Shown here piece after piece: positions 14,614 through 23,088 of a stretch of DNA of 29,190 nt; position 1 is the first letter of the stretch; every line of letters begins with the position of its first letter. The notes beneath the pieces are model-generated. The model was not told where the DNA came from and did no database searches. It saw only the letters and a list, made by a program, of their open reading frames with translations. Source of the DNA: DATKEH01 sp035546355. GTDB lineage: Bacteria > Acidobacteriota > Thermoanaerobaculia > Multivoradales > JAIOJS01. The position numbers were made by a program, and so were the translations under genes. The stretch is from NCBI GenBank assembly GCA_035546355.1, contig DATKEH010000139.1, forward strand, positions 1-29,190. The letters run 5' to 3'.

Positions 14614-15408
14614 ATGCGCATCGCAGTCTGCATCAAACAGGTCCCCGACACCGAGGCCCGGCTGCGGGTCTCCCGCGACGGCCGCTGGATCGAGGAGCAG
14701 GACCTGCCCTTCGTCATCAACGAGAACGACGAGTATGCCCTGGAGGAGGGGATCTCGCTCGCCGAGAAGACCGGCGGCGAGGTGGTGGTCTTCACCCTCG
14801 GTCCGCCGCGAGCGGCCGAGGCCCTGCGCAAGGCGCTGGCGCTGGGAGCGGCGCGGGCGGTACATCTCGAAGACAGCGCGTTCCTGGGGGGCGACGCGAT
14901 CAGCGACGGCCGCGCCCTGGCCGCCGCCATCGACCGCGAAGACTGTCGGCTGGCTTTGACCGGATCGCAGTCGGACGACCTCGGCTGGGGCGCCACCGGG
15001 TCGGTGGTCGCCGCGACGCTGGGCTGGCCGCACGCCTGGCTGGTGATGGGCGTCGAGCTCGAGGAGGGGGGCGCCACCTGCAGGGTGGTGCGGGAGATGG
15101 AGAGCGGCCTCAACGAGAACCTGCGGATCACCCTGCCGGCGGTGCTCGAGGTCCAGGCGGGCATCAACCACCCCCGCTATGCCTCGCTCAAGGGGATCAT
15201 GGCGGCCAAGCGCAAGCCGATCGACCGCCTCAAACCGGGGGACCTGGGGCTCGACGCTCAGAGCGTCGGCGCGGCGGGCGCCGGCGTCGAGCTGGTGTCG
15301 GTGCGCTTCCCGGAGACGGCGGAGGGGGCGCAGATCCTCGACGGAGATCCGGCCACCGCGGCCCGGGCCCTGGTCGAGAAGCTGCAGAAGGAAGCGAGGG
15401 TGCTGTGA
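14614..15408 (+). CDS. etfB: Electron transfer flavoprotein, beta subunit
   Basis: The ATG at 14614 follows a GCAGGAGGA site and gives 264 residues starting MRIAVCIKQVPDTEARLRV, the standard EtfB N terminus. Other family blocks are VINENDEYALEEGISLAEK, VVVFTLGPPRAAEALRKALALGA, and the nucleotide-binding TGSQSDDLGWGATGSVVAATLG. The C-terminal signature PRYASLKGIMAAKRKPI is the arm that contacts dehydrogenase partners. With EtfA it shuttles electrons from acyl-CoA or similar dehydrogenases to the membrane quinone pool. No dehydrogenase or ETF:quinone oxidoreductase gene is nearby. The stop overlaps the etfA start by one base (TGATG). Confidence 0.96.
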   Translation: MRIAVCIKQVPDTEARLRVSRDGRWIEEQDLPFVINENDEYALEEGISLAEKTGGEVVVFTLGPPRAAEALRKALALGAARAVHLEDSAFLGGDAISDGRALAAAIDREDCRLALTGSQSDDLGWGATGSVVAATLGWPHAWLVMGVELEEGGATCRVVREMESGLNENLRITLPAVLEVQAGINHPRYASLKGIMAAKRKPIDRLKPGDLGLDAQSVGAAGAGVELVSVRFPETAEGAQILDGDPATAARALVEKLQKEARVL

Positions 15409-16397
15409 TGGCGAAGACGATCTGGGCCGTGTTGCAACACCGTGACGGCGAGCTGAGCAGGATCTCGCTCGAGACCCTGGTCGCCGCCCAGCAGCTGGCG
15501 CAGCTGGTCGAGGGCGAGGTGGAGGCGGTCCTGCTCGGCGCCGACGTCGCCGAGCTGGCGCAGCGGGCAGCCGCGCAGATGGCGGTGAGCAGGTTGTGGG
15601 TGGCGGATCATCCGGCCCTCGCCACCTACACTCCCGGCCCCTACATCACCGTCCTGGCGGCGGCGATCCGCGACGCCACGCCCGCCTTCGTGCTCTTCCC
15701 CCACACCTACCAGTCGATGGACTACTTCCCGCGCCTGGCCCACGACGTGGGCGGCGCCCTGTTGCCCACCGTCGGCGCCTTCCGCCTCGTCGCAGGGAAG
15801 CTGGTGTGGACCCGGCCCGTGCTCGGCGGCAAGCTGCAGGCCGACACCCGGGTCAAGGGGGACGGCCCGGTGCTCGCGTCGATCCAGGCGGGGTCGTTCG
15901 CGCTCGACCGGCTGCAGCGCGGCACCTCACCGGTACAGCCGCTGCCTGTCGACCTCGGCGGTATCCCCGCCGACCGCGAGGTCCTCGGCGTCGAACAGGC
16001 GGCGGCGGAAGAGGTGGATCTGTCCAAGGCGGAGGTGGTGGTGGCGGTCGGGCGCGGCATCGGCGGCGCCGACAAGATGGGGGTGGTGGAGGAGCTCGCC
16101 GCCGCTCTCGGGGCCGAGATCGGCGCCAGCCGGCCGGTGATCGACAACGGCTGGCTGCCGCGTGACCGACAGATCGGCTCGAGCGGCCAGACGGTGGCGC
16201 CCAGGCTGTACGTGGCGGTAGGCATCTCGGGCGCCATCCAGCACCTGGTGGGGATGAAGGCCTCCGGGGTGGTGGTGGCGATCAACAAGGACCGCAGCGC
16301 TCCCATCTTCTCGGTCGCCGACTACGGCATCGTCGGCGACCTGCACGAGGTGCTGCCGGCCCTGACGGCCGCCATCAGGGAGGCGAAGGGGCGCTGA
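15408..16397 (+). CDS. etfA: Electron transfer flavoprotein, alpha subunit
   Basis: I take ATG 15408, which overlaps the etfB TGA by one base; a GTG one codon earlier is possible. The product has 329 residues. The N-terminal domain ends around residue 195. The C-terminal FAD-binding domain is clear: VVAVGRGIGGADKMGVVEELA, SRPVIDNGWLPRDRQIGSSGQTVAP, YVAVGISGAIQHLVGMK and AINKDRSAPIFSVADYGIVGD, all EtfA hallmarks. It binds the redox-active FAD and pairs with EtfB. The 3' end overlaps the convergent SpoU-family gene by 23 bp, so both transcripts will share antisense ends. Confidence 0.96.
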   Translation: MAKTIWAVLQHRDGELSRISLETLVAAQQLAQLVEGEVEAVLLGADVAELAQRAAAQMAVSRLWVADHPALATYTPGPYITVLAAAIRDATPAFVLFPHTYQSMDYFPRLAHDVGGALLPTVGAFRLVAGKLVWTRPVLGGKLQADTRVKGDGPVLASIQAGSFALDRLQRGTSPVQPLPVDLGGIPADREVLGVEQAAAEEVDLSKAEVVVAVGRGIGGADKMGVVEELAAALGAEIGASRPVIDNGWLPRDRQIGSSGQTVAPRLYVAVGISGAIQHLVGMKASGVVVAINKDRSAPIFSVADYGIVGDLHEVLPALTAAIREAKGR

Positions 16398-17175
16398 GCT
16401 CCGCCCGCCGGCGGCAGATCTCGAACAGAGCCACGGCGGCGGCGGTGGCGACGTTGAGCGATTCCACCGGTGCCGCCAGCGGGATGCGGAGCGCTAGGTC
16501 GGCCCGCGCCGCCGCCTCGGGCCCCAGGCCGCTCCCCTCGGCACCTACCGCCAGCACCAGCGCCCCGTCGAGCGCGGCCGTCCACAGCGGCTCTCCGCCG
16601 TGCGCCACCAGGCTCACCCAGCGCGGCTGCAGCGCCCGCAGCCGCTCGTCGAGCCCGGCGGCGCCCACCCGCCAGCCGACGGGCAGCCGCAGCAGGCTGC
16701 CGGCGGAAGCCCGCAGGGCACGAGGGTGGTTGGGGTGGGCGCAGCCGCGGCCGCAGGCCATGCCGCTGGCGCCCGCCGCTTCGGCCACCCGGGCCAGGGC
16801 GCCGAGATTGCCGGGGTCCTGGACCCCGTCGACATACAGGTATCGGCCCGCGGCGACGAGCGGCAGCGCCTCGGCGCCGCCCCGTGGCAGCGCGGCCACC
16901 GCCGCCACGCCCTGCGGGGCGTCGGCGTCGGCGCCGGCCGCCAGGAGCTCGGCAGGTACCTCGTCGAGCAGGCAGCGGGAAGCGAGAGCGGCCGCCATCG
17001 CGGCGCCCTCGGCGCTGGCCAGGAGCTCGGGGGTGACCAGCGCGTACTCGAGGGCGACGCCGGCCTCCAGCGCCTCGGCGATCAGGTGCGGCCCTTCGAG
17101 CAGGGCGCGGTCGTCTTTACTTCGCCGCAGGCGCCGAATATCCTTGATCTTCCTGTTCTGACGACTGGTGATCAT
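16375..17175 (-). CDS. SpoU/TrmH-family RNA 2'-O-methyltransferase
   Basis: ATG 17175 gives 266 residues beginning ITSRQNRKIKDIRRLRRSKDDRALLEGPHLIAEAL with an opening pattern typical of TrmH-family rRNA methyltransferases (substrate-binding L30-like domain). The SPOUT knot follows: motif 1 DPGNLGALARVAEAAGA near 143-159, motif 2 LVLAVGAEGSGLG and motif 3 ESLNVATAAAVALFEI. These bind S-adenosylmethionine and carry the catalytic arginine and asparagine. The target is probably a ribose in rRNA or tRNA but cannot be named. The start codon overlaps the divergent DUF84 gene start at CATG. No ribosome-binding site is visible, and a TAAGAT -10-like box lies only 11 nt upstream. It could be RlmB- or TsnR-like. 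Confidence 0.9.
   Translation of the reverse strand: MITSRQNRKIKDIRRLRRSKDDRALLEGPHLIAEALEAGVALEYALVTPELLASAEGAAMAAALASRCLLDEVPAELLAAGADADAPQGVAAVAALPRGGAEALPLVAAGRYLYVDGVQDPGNLGALARVAEAAGASGMACGRGCAHPNHPRALRASAGSLLRLPVGWRVGAAGLDERLRALQPRWVSLVAHGGEPLWTAALDGALVLAVGAEGSGLGPEAAARADLALRIPLAAPVESLNVATAAAVALFEICRRRAELSAPSPP
17116..17144 (+). promoter_or_regulatory. Possible promoter of the DUF84 gene, inside the methyltransferase gene
   Basis: TTTACT (17116-17121), a 17-bp spacer and TATCCT (17139-17144) lie antisense within the 5' coding region of the methyltransferase gene. The two start codons overlap, so any promoter for this gene must lie there. Each box matches four of six positions. Confidence 0.35.
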
Positions 17176-17797
17176 GACCGCGACAGATCTTAGTCTGGCG
17201 AAGTTCTGGGACCGCTTCCACAGCGGCCTCGAGATCGCCGTCGGCAGCGGCCAGTCGCACAAGCTGCTCGGTATCCGCGACGGCTTCATGCGCTACTTCA
17301 GGGAGGGCCTCAATCGGCCGGTGTCCATCGCCCTGGTGCCGCACGGAGAGGTCGAGGTGGAGGGGTGCCTGCCGCTGTCGGACGAGGAGGGGATCGAGGC
17401 GGCGCGCAAGGAGGCGTTGGCCCTGGAGGGGGAGCTGGGCGACAGCTACCACTTCTACGTCGCCAACGAGGGCGGCATGCACACCCTCGAGCTCGATGGC
17501 AGGGTGCATTACTTCGTGCGCAGCTGGACGGTGATCCGCTGCGCGCTGGGCGAGACCTGGGGAGGGAGCGGCTCGATCCAGGTGCCCGACCGCCTGATCG
17601 ATGGGCTCGACCAGAGCCAGCTGGCGCTCGCCATCCCCGGCCGGCGCCGCGGCGGGGGGCTCATCGCGTCGCTGACCGGCGGCATGGAGACGCGGCGCTC
17701 GGCGGTGGCTACCGCCACCGTGCACGCGCTGTCGACCCTCTTCTACGGCACCTTCGAGAGCCGCCCCGGAGAGCGTCGATTCGACAGCACGAGATGA
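17174..17797 (+). CDS. DUF84-like (inosine/xanthosine triphosphatase-fold) protein
   Basis: ATG 17174 gives 207 residues; a GTG two codons earlier is also possible. The pattern follows the YjjX/DUF84 nucleotide-phosphatase fold: EIAVGSGQSHKLLGIRDGF (compare CATTNPAKIQAI in YjjX), then the segment LPLSDEEGIEAARKEALAL, the strand YHFYVANEGGM, and the C-terminal RRRGGGLIASLTGGMETRRS, which aligns with the GRKEGAIGVFTAGKLTR block. Family members hydrolyse non-canonical purine triphosphates such as ITP and XTP. The N-terminal extension before the first strand and the changed asparagine-rich loop (SGQSHK) mean activity should not be assumed. The start codon overlaps that of the divergent methyltransferase gene. 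The family assignment rests on remembered similarity only. Confidence 0.65.
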   Translation: MTATDLSLAKFWDRFHSGLEIAVGSGQSHKLLGIRDGFMRYFREGLNRPVSIALVPHGEVEVEGCLPLSDEEGIEAARKEALALEGELGDSYHFYVANEGGMHTLELDGRVHYFVRSWTVIRCALGETWGGSGSIQVPDRLIDGLDQSQLALAIPGRRRGGGLIASLTGGMETRRSAVATATVHALSTLFYGTFESRPGERRFDSTR

Positions 17798-17810
17798 GCC
17801 GGGGCGCGGT

Positions 17811-17840
17811 TTGACCGGCCTCTCGGCCGTCTGCTAGCAT
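17811..17840 (+). promoter_or_regulatory. Promoter of metK
   Basis: TTGACC (17811-17816), an 18-bp spacer and TAGCAT (17835-17840) precede metK. The expected leader of about 64 nt contains an AGAAGG ribosome-binding site near the ATG. I see no SAM riboswitch consensus in this short leader. Confidence 0.6.
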
Positions 17841-17910
17841 CCCGCGGCGGCTCCGGCCCCGCGACCAACGACCACCGACCCGGCCGGGTCCTCCCAGAAG
17901 GTCCACCAGC

Positions 17911-19086
<1,176 letters not shown>

Positions 19087-19113
19087 CCGGCGGCGCGGCC
19101 GTTGCATCAACCC

Positions 19114-19131
19114 CCGGCGATGGCTCGCCGG
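19114..19131. terminator. GC hairpin between convergent metK and lptFG
   Basis: CCGGCGA-TGGC-TCGCCGG forms a perfect 7-bp stem with a 4-nt loop in the gap between two convergent genes. There is no T-run on either side, so a bidirectional terminator is plausible but not certain. Confidence 0.45.
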
Positions 19132-19200
19132 CGGGTCGCCAGGGTGCTGCACGAGACGGCGGCTCTGCTCGCTCGCGCGCCCGCAGCTGCTGACGACGCT

Positions 19201-21582
19201 TCAGGTGCGTACGCCCAGGAACAGGTAGAGCGACAGGGAGGCGAACAGCAGGCTCGGCGCCGAGACCGCCACCGCCGGCGGCAGCGCTCCGGTCTCGCCG
19301 AGGGTGCTGAAGAAGGCGAAGACGCCGATCAACACCATGCCCAGCACCAGCGACAGGCCGATGCCGTAGAGGGCGCCCCGGCGCCCGAGGCGGAAGGCGA
19401 AGGGCAGGGCGATCAGCGCCATCACGAACGACAGGGCCGGCAGCGCGACCTTGTTGTAGAGCTCCACCCGCATCTCCGGCACCGGCTGCCCGCGCTGCTC
19501 GAGCTCGGCGATGTAGCGCTGCAGCTCCCGATACGGCATCTGCTCGGGCCGCTTGATCTCCGAGCCGAAGTACTCGGGGCCCTCCGGGTAGGGCGAGAAG
19601 CGAGGCTGGGAGAATTTCTGGTAGCTGACTTCCATCGCCCCGGTGAAGGAGCGCACCCAGCCGCGGTCGAACACCCAGCGGCCCTCGACCCAGCGCGCCT
19701 GATCGGCGAACAGCCTGCGGGTGATGCGGTACTCGGCGTCGAACTCGAAGACCTGCAGGTCCTCGAGCACTCCCTGGGCCTCGTCGTAGTAGAGGAAGTT
19801 GAACAGGTAGGGCCCGCGGCCGAAGAGCCACTGACGGTCGACCCGCCGGTAGGTGCGGGGGGCCTCGCGCCCCTTGATCCGATCCTTGAGCTGCGCCACC
19901 TTCTGATTGGAGGCCGGCAGCACCTGCGCCTGCAGCACCGCCGCCGATGCCGCCACCAACGCCGCCGCCACCAGCGCCGGCACTGCCAGGCGATAGAGGC
20001 TCACTCCCAGCGACTTGGACGCCGTCACCTCGTTGGTGCGCGCCAGCAGGCTGAAGGTGATCAGGGTCGTCACCAGCACCAGGATCGGGGCGATGTCGAA
20101 GGCGATCTGCAGCGACATGTAGAGGTAGTAGTCGACCACCACCGAGAGCGGTGGCCGGTGCTGCAGCACGTCGTCGAGGTTGTCGGTGATGTCGGCGACG
20201 ATGTAGAGCGTCAGCCCAGACAGCGCCACCAGCAGGAAGACCCGGCCGAACAGCCGCGCCACGTAGCGGTCGAGAAGGTTGGGGAAGCGCAGCGAAAACC
20301 GGGGGATGCGCAACACGACGTCGGGGGCCCGCCGGTGCTGCACCGCCAGGCGGGCTTCTCGCCGGCGGGCCCGTCGCCGTGCCCGCCGCCGGCGCAGTTG
20401 CTCCACCCGGCCGGCGAGCACGTGGCGCAGCGAATGGTCCAGCCGCCAGATGAACAGGCTCTTGTCGCGGTTGCGCTGGGCGAGGAGGAACGCACCCACC
20501 GCCGTGAACGCCAGGTTCGGCAACCACATCGCCAGCCACGGCGGCATCTCGCCCACCCGCGCCCACTCCTCGCCGTTGCTGAGGAGAATGTAATAGACGA
20601 GGATCACCGCGATCGACAGGGCGAAACCGGAGGACTTCCCGCCCCGCCGGTTGTTGAAGCCGAGCGGCACGGCGAAGAGACCGAAGACCAGGCAGGCGGC
20701 GGGGATGGCCAGCTTCTTGTGGATCTCCACCCGGGCCAGGCGGCGCAGCTCCGGCGAGCGGTCGGGGTCGGCCGCCCACGCCTGGAGCTCCGCGATGGTG
20801 AGCTCGCGCACCCCCTTGCTGGCGCTGATCTGCGCCCGCTGGCTGGTGGTGAACTGGTCCTCGAGCACCACATCGAGCCGCCGATGGCCGATCAGCTCGT
20901 AATTCCCCGGGCTGCCGAGGTCCATCTTGTGGGTCACCGCATCGTGCAGGGTGAGGAGGATGCGCTCGCCGCTGTCGTCGATCGACAGCCGGCCGCTACC
21001 GGCGACGGTGACCGCGTGCTGCCCCTGCAGGATGGACGGTGCGAGGAACACCCCCTCCCACACGTCGGTCGCCGGCTGGGTCGCGAAAACGTAGAGGACA
21101 TGACCCGTCCACTCCTCGTAGAAGACGCGCGGCTCCACCTGGCGCGCGGCGGTTTGGGCGACGATCTCGAGCTGCAACTGCTGCAGCGAGTGATTGGCGC
21201 GCGGCAGCACGATGGCCATCAGATAGGTGTTGCCGAGCGCCAGCAGCAGCGACAGGGCGAGAATCGGGCGATAGAGGGTGAACAGGCTGACGCCGGTGGC
21301 ACGCATGGCGATCAGCTCGCTGTCCGAGGCCAGTCTGCCGATGGCGATGAGGATGCCGAACAGCAGCGCCATCGGGATGGTGAGCACCACGATGTTGGGG
21401 ATGGTGAGCAGCACCAGCTCGCCGACTTCCCGCAGCGCCAACCCGCGGCGAATGATCATGTCCGCCGACCGGAAGAGGAACCGGATCAGCATGATGAAGG
21501 TGTAGACCGTGAACCCGAGGGCCAGCGGGCCGATCGTCTCGGCCAGGATGTAGCGATCGAGTCGGCGGGCGAGGGGCGGCAT
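19201..21582 (-). CDS. lptFG: LptF-LptG fusion: LPS export permease with both transmembrane subunits in one chain
   Basis: This single 793-residue frame contains two complete YjgP/YjgQ permease units. Residues about 1-385 form an LptF-like half: an N-terminal LDRYILAETIGPLALGF helix, a conserved ASDSELIAMRATGVS coupling loop, a periplasmic beta-jellyroll region and C-terminal helices with VEIHKKLAIPAACLVFGL. An arginine-rich linker (about 389-412) follows. Residues about 432-793 form an LptG-like half: LLDRYVARLFGRVFLL, ARTNEVTASKSLGVS, a second jellyroll, then VELYNKVALPALSFVMALIALP. LptF and LptG normally are separate proteins of about 360 residues that form a heterodimer with two LptB ATPases and extract LPS from the inner membrane. 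No frameshift or internal stop separates the halves. A perfect TATAAT lies 11 nt before the ATG, with no ribosome-binding site. Confidence 0.92.
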   Translation of the reverse strand: MPPLARRLDRYILAETIGPLALGFTVYTFIMLIRFLFRSADMIIRRGLALREVGELVLLTIPNIVVLTIPMALLFGILIAIGRLASDSELIAMRATGVSLFTLYRPILALSLLLALGNTYLMAIVLPRANHSLQQLQLEIVAQTAARQVEPRVFYEEWTGHVLYVFATQPATDVWEGVFLAPSILQGQHAVTVAGSGRLSIDDSGERILLTLHDAVTHKMDLGSPGNYELIGHRRLDVVLEDQFTTSQRAQISASKGVRELTIAELQAWAADPDRSPELRRLARVEIHKKLAIPAACLVFGLFAVPLGFNNRRGGKSSGFALSIAVILVYYILLSNGEEWARVGEMPPWLAMWLPNLAFTAVGAFLLAQRNRDKSLFIWRLDHSLRHVLAGRVEQLRRRRARRRARRREARLAVQHRRAPDVVLRIPRFSLRFPNLLDRYVARLFGRVFLLVALSGLTLYIVADITDNLDDVLQHRPPLSVVVDYYLYMSLQIAFDIAPILVLVTTLITFSLLARTNEVTASKSLGVSLYRLAVPALVAAALVAASAAVLQAQVLPASNQKVAQLKDRIKGREAPRTYRRVDRQWLFGRGPYLFNFLYYDEAQGVLEDLQVFEFDAEYRITRRLFADQARWVEGRWVFDRGWVRSFTGAMEVSYQKFSQPRFSPYPEGPEYFGSEIKRPEQMPYRELQRYIAELEQRGQPVPEMRVELYNKVALPALSFVMALIALPFAFRLGRRGALYGIGLSLVLGMVLIGVFAFFSTLGETGALPPAVAVSAPSLLFASLSLYLFLGVRT

Positions 21583-21593
21583 CGGCGAGCCGC

Positions 21594-21599
21594 ATTATA
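21594..21599 (-). promoter_or_regulatory. Perfect -10 box (TATAAT) just upstream of lptFG
   Basis: On the minus strand TATAAT ends 11 nt before the lptFG ATG. No recognisable -35 lies at the right distance. If used, the mRNA would begin about 5 nt before the start codon and be essentially leaderless. Confidence 0.45.
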
Positions 21600-21699
21600 G
21601 GAGCCTCGCTGGGCCCCGCGCCTGGCGTAGGGCAGGGAGACGGCGGGTTCGGAGGGCAGAGGGCTGCCGCAGGGCTCCGTTGATGGCGTCCGATAAGGT

Positions 21700-21860
21700 G
21701 GATTATGTCAACCTACGCCGCTGGCACGCGGCCGCAAGTCACTCGACATCTCGGAGCGCGGCGTAGGTTGCACATAATCCAGGAAGGGGTCCGCCCCGGG
21801 GGCACGCTGGCGTAAGTCACTCGACATCTCGGGAGCGCGGCGCAGGTTGCACATAATCCA
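21700..21860. repeat. Composite direct/inverted repeat element
   Basis: A unit of 59-60 bp occurs twice in direct orientation (21723-21781 and 21801-21860) with only a few differences. It contains AAGTCACTCGACATCTCGG and ends in AGGTTGCACATAATCCA. The end of the first unit (21758-21780) is also mirrored by an inverted copy at 21700-21721, differing by a single-base gap, so GGATTATGT/ACATAATCC appears three times. A 19-bp G/C-rich spacer separates the two direct units. The element lies in the 536-bp gap between lptFG and the ankyrin gene. It looks like an interspersed extragenic repeat or a small non-autonomous element. I see no coding capacity I trust. Confidence 0.85.
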
Positions 21861-22118
21861 AGGAGGGTCTTTAGCGCCATCCACCCCCTCCCCTCCGGTT
21901 ACTTCCCGCGATCGGGCGTCATCGACATTTTCGCGCACCCCATCGGCTCCATCGCGCGCACAGCGACAAGACCAGCCAACGACAACACGGCCGTGACTCG
22001 CGCGGGTGGAAGGCCGCGGCCGGTCTCCAGATCGAGCTTCGAAGACCCTTCTTTCATGCGAGCTAGGCGCTCCCGCCACCGCTTTGAAGCGGCTTCCGCT
22101 ATGACATGATCCGTCGCG
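21861..22118. other. Gene-poor stretch upstream of the ankyrin gene
   Basis: This stretch contains no gene I can support. A 53-codon open frame on the minus strand (21899-22057) has neither a good ribosome-binding site nor family resemblance. A short dyad CCGCTT-TG-AAGCGG lies at 22079-22092, about 27 bp before the ankyrin start, and could be an operator. No convincing promoter is seen for the ankyrin gene. Confidence 0.5.
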
Positions 22119-22778
22119 ATGGGGCTGCGTCGGGCCGGCTGTGCGCGTTGGCTCCTCGCCGCGGCGCTTACCGCTCTGGGAGGCTCCGTCCTGCTGATGA
22201 TCGCTCGCTCACGCGGCCACGAGCAGCCGATGAGTGAAACGTCGTCCTCGCTCGACCAGCGCCTCATCCGGGCCGTGCGACGCGATGACGCCGCGGCGGT
22301 TGAGCGGTGGCTGGCGGCAGGCGCCGATCCCGAGCGACCGGACGACCGCAACGGCTGGACTCCCCTGCTGCACGCGGTGCACAAGGGCAGCGAGGCGGCC
22401 GCCGCAGCACTCCTCGCCGGCGGTGCGGCCCCGGACACCACCGGCACCGGCGGCCAGAGCCCCCTGCTGATGGCGGCCAGCTACGGCGACGCCGCCATGA
22501 TCGGGGCCCTGATCGCGGGAGGGGCGGATCCCTACCGCGGCGGGCAGGGGTGGGGAAACGCCCTGGAAGCGGCGCTCACCGGGGCGCTGGACATCGACGC
22601 CTTCACCTTCGGCCGCTGTCAGACCGCGGCCGTACGCACGCTCCTCGAGCACGCTCCCGGCCTGCGGCCTTCCTCCGCCGTCGCGGGCCGCCTCGGCCCC
22701 CTGATCGCCTACGTCCGCGGCTGCGACGAGATCGAAGAGCTCCTCGCCACGCCCCCGCCACCCCTACCGCCTCTCTAA
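22119..22778 (+). CDS. Ankyrin-repeat protein with N-terminal membrane anchor
   Basis: The 219-residue frame starts at ATG 22119 and has an N-terminal hydrophobic segment (WLLAAALTALGGSVLLMIA, about 11-29) that should be a signal anchor or signal peptide. After a short linker, ankyrin repeats follow: LDQRLIRAVRRDDAAAVERWLAAGADPE, then GWTPLLHAVHKGSEAAAAALLAGGA, then GQSPLLMAASYGDAAMIGALIAGGADP, and a degenerate fourth around residues 150-178. Ankyrin repeats bind protein partners; nothing here names one. The tail ends in a proline-rich PPPPLPPL. There is no clear ribosome-binding site. It is flanked on both sides by repeat-rich non-coding DNA, and it may be a lineage-specific gene. The mature protein probably faces the periplasm. 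Confidence 0.75.
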   Translation: MGLRRAGCARWLLAAALTALGGSVLLMIARSRGHEQPMSETSSSLDQRLIRAVRRDDAAAVERWLAAGADPERPDDRNGWTPLLHAVHKGSEAAAAALLAGGAAPDTTGTGGQSPLLMAASYGDAAMIGALIAGGADPYRGGQGWGNALEAALTGALDIDAFTFGRCQTAAVRTLLEHAPGLRPSSAVAGRLGPLIAYVRGCDEIEELLATPPPPLPPL

Positions 22779-22843
22779 CCACCCCGTCTCCGGCGGGCGG
22801 AAGCGATTTCTCCCCCGGGGTTGGAATCGTCACGGCTGGAGGG

Positions 22844-23049
22844 TGCAGAGCGGGCCAGGGCCTCGGCCCTGGAAGGGGGCCTCTCGCCGAGCGCAAGGAC
22901 CACTGCACGACGCCCACAACGGGTGGCCCGGCGCGAAGGCGAGCGGAGGCGCCGGCGAGGAGCTCGGCGGTCACCGCCGAGCTCCGCCGCAACCTCCCAC
23001 GTCTCCGGCGCCGTCCCCCTCCGGGGACGAGGCCCTGGCCCGCTCTGCA
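22844..23049. repeat. Large imperfect dyad with a perfect 22-bp outer inverted repeat and three inner hairpins
   Basis: A 22-bp arm (22844-22865, beginning TGCAGAGCGGGCC) is repeated exactly in inverted orientation at 23028-23049. Inside are a perfect 12-bp stem with a TCA loop (22959-22970 and 22974-22985, arm GGAGCTCGGCGG), an 8-bp stem CCAGGGCC-TC-GGCCCTGG (22855-22872) and a 6-bp stem GTCCCC-CTCC-GGGGAC (23013-23028). The element fills most of the 310-bp gap between the convergent ankyrin and parB genes. No T-run follows any stem. It could be a bidirectional terminator, a structured RNA or a small repeat element. I see no gene in this gap. Confidence 0.85.
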
Positions 23050-23088
23050 TCCGGCCCGAGAACGCCGCGTCTGTGCGTGCCCGCCCTG

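Noticed and set aside
17841..17910. SAM riboswitch upstream of metK
   Set aside because: The leader is only about 64 nt and shows no recognisable SAM-I, SAM-II or related core. A covariance-model search would be decisive.
19102..21600. Open frame of over 830 codons antisense to the LptF-LptG gene
   Set aside because: It mirrors the codon bias of the real gene. Its translation is rich in histidine, glutamine and arginine and shows no domain.
21700..21780. Integron attC site
   Set aside because: The inverted arms do not carry the GTTRRRY/RYYYAAC core sites, and there is no integrase or gene cassette array.
21723..21860. CRISPR-like arrangement of the 60-bp repeats
   Set aside because: There are only two units, the repeats are much longer than CRISPR repeats, there is a single 19-bp spacer and no cas genes.
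21899..22057. 53-codon minus-strand frame (starting MKEGSSKLDLETG) in the gap before the ankyrin gene
   Set aside because: A vague likeness to transposase fragments was considered, but no motif, ribosome-binding site or conserved pattern supports it.
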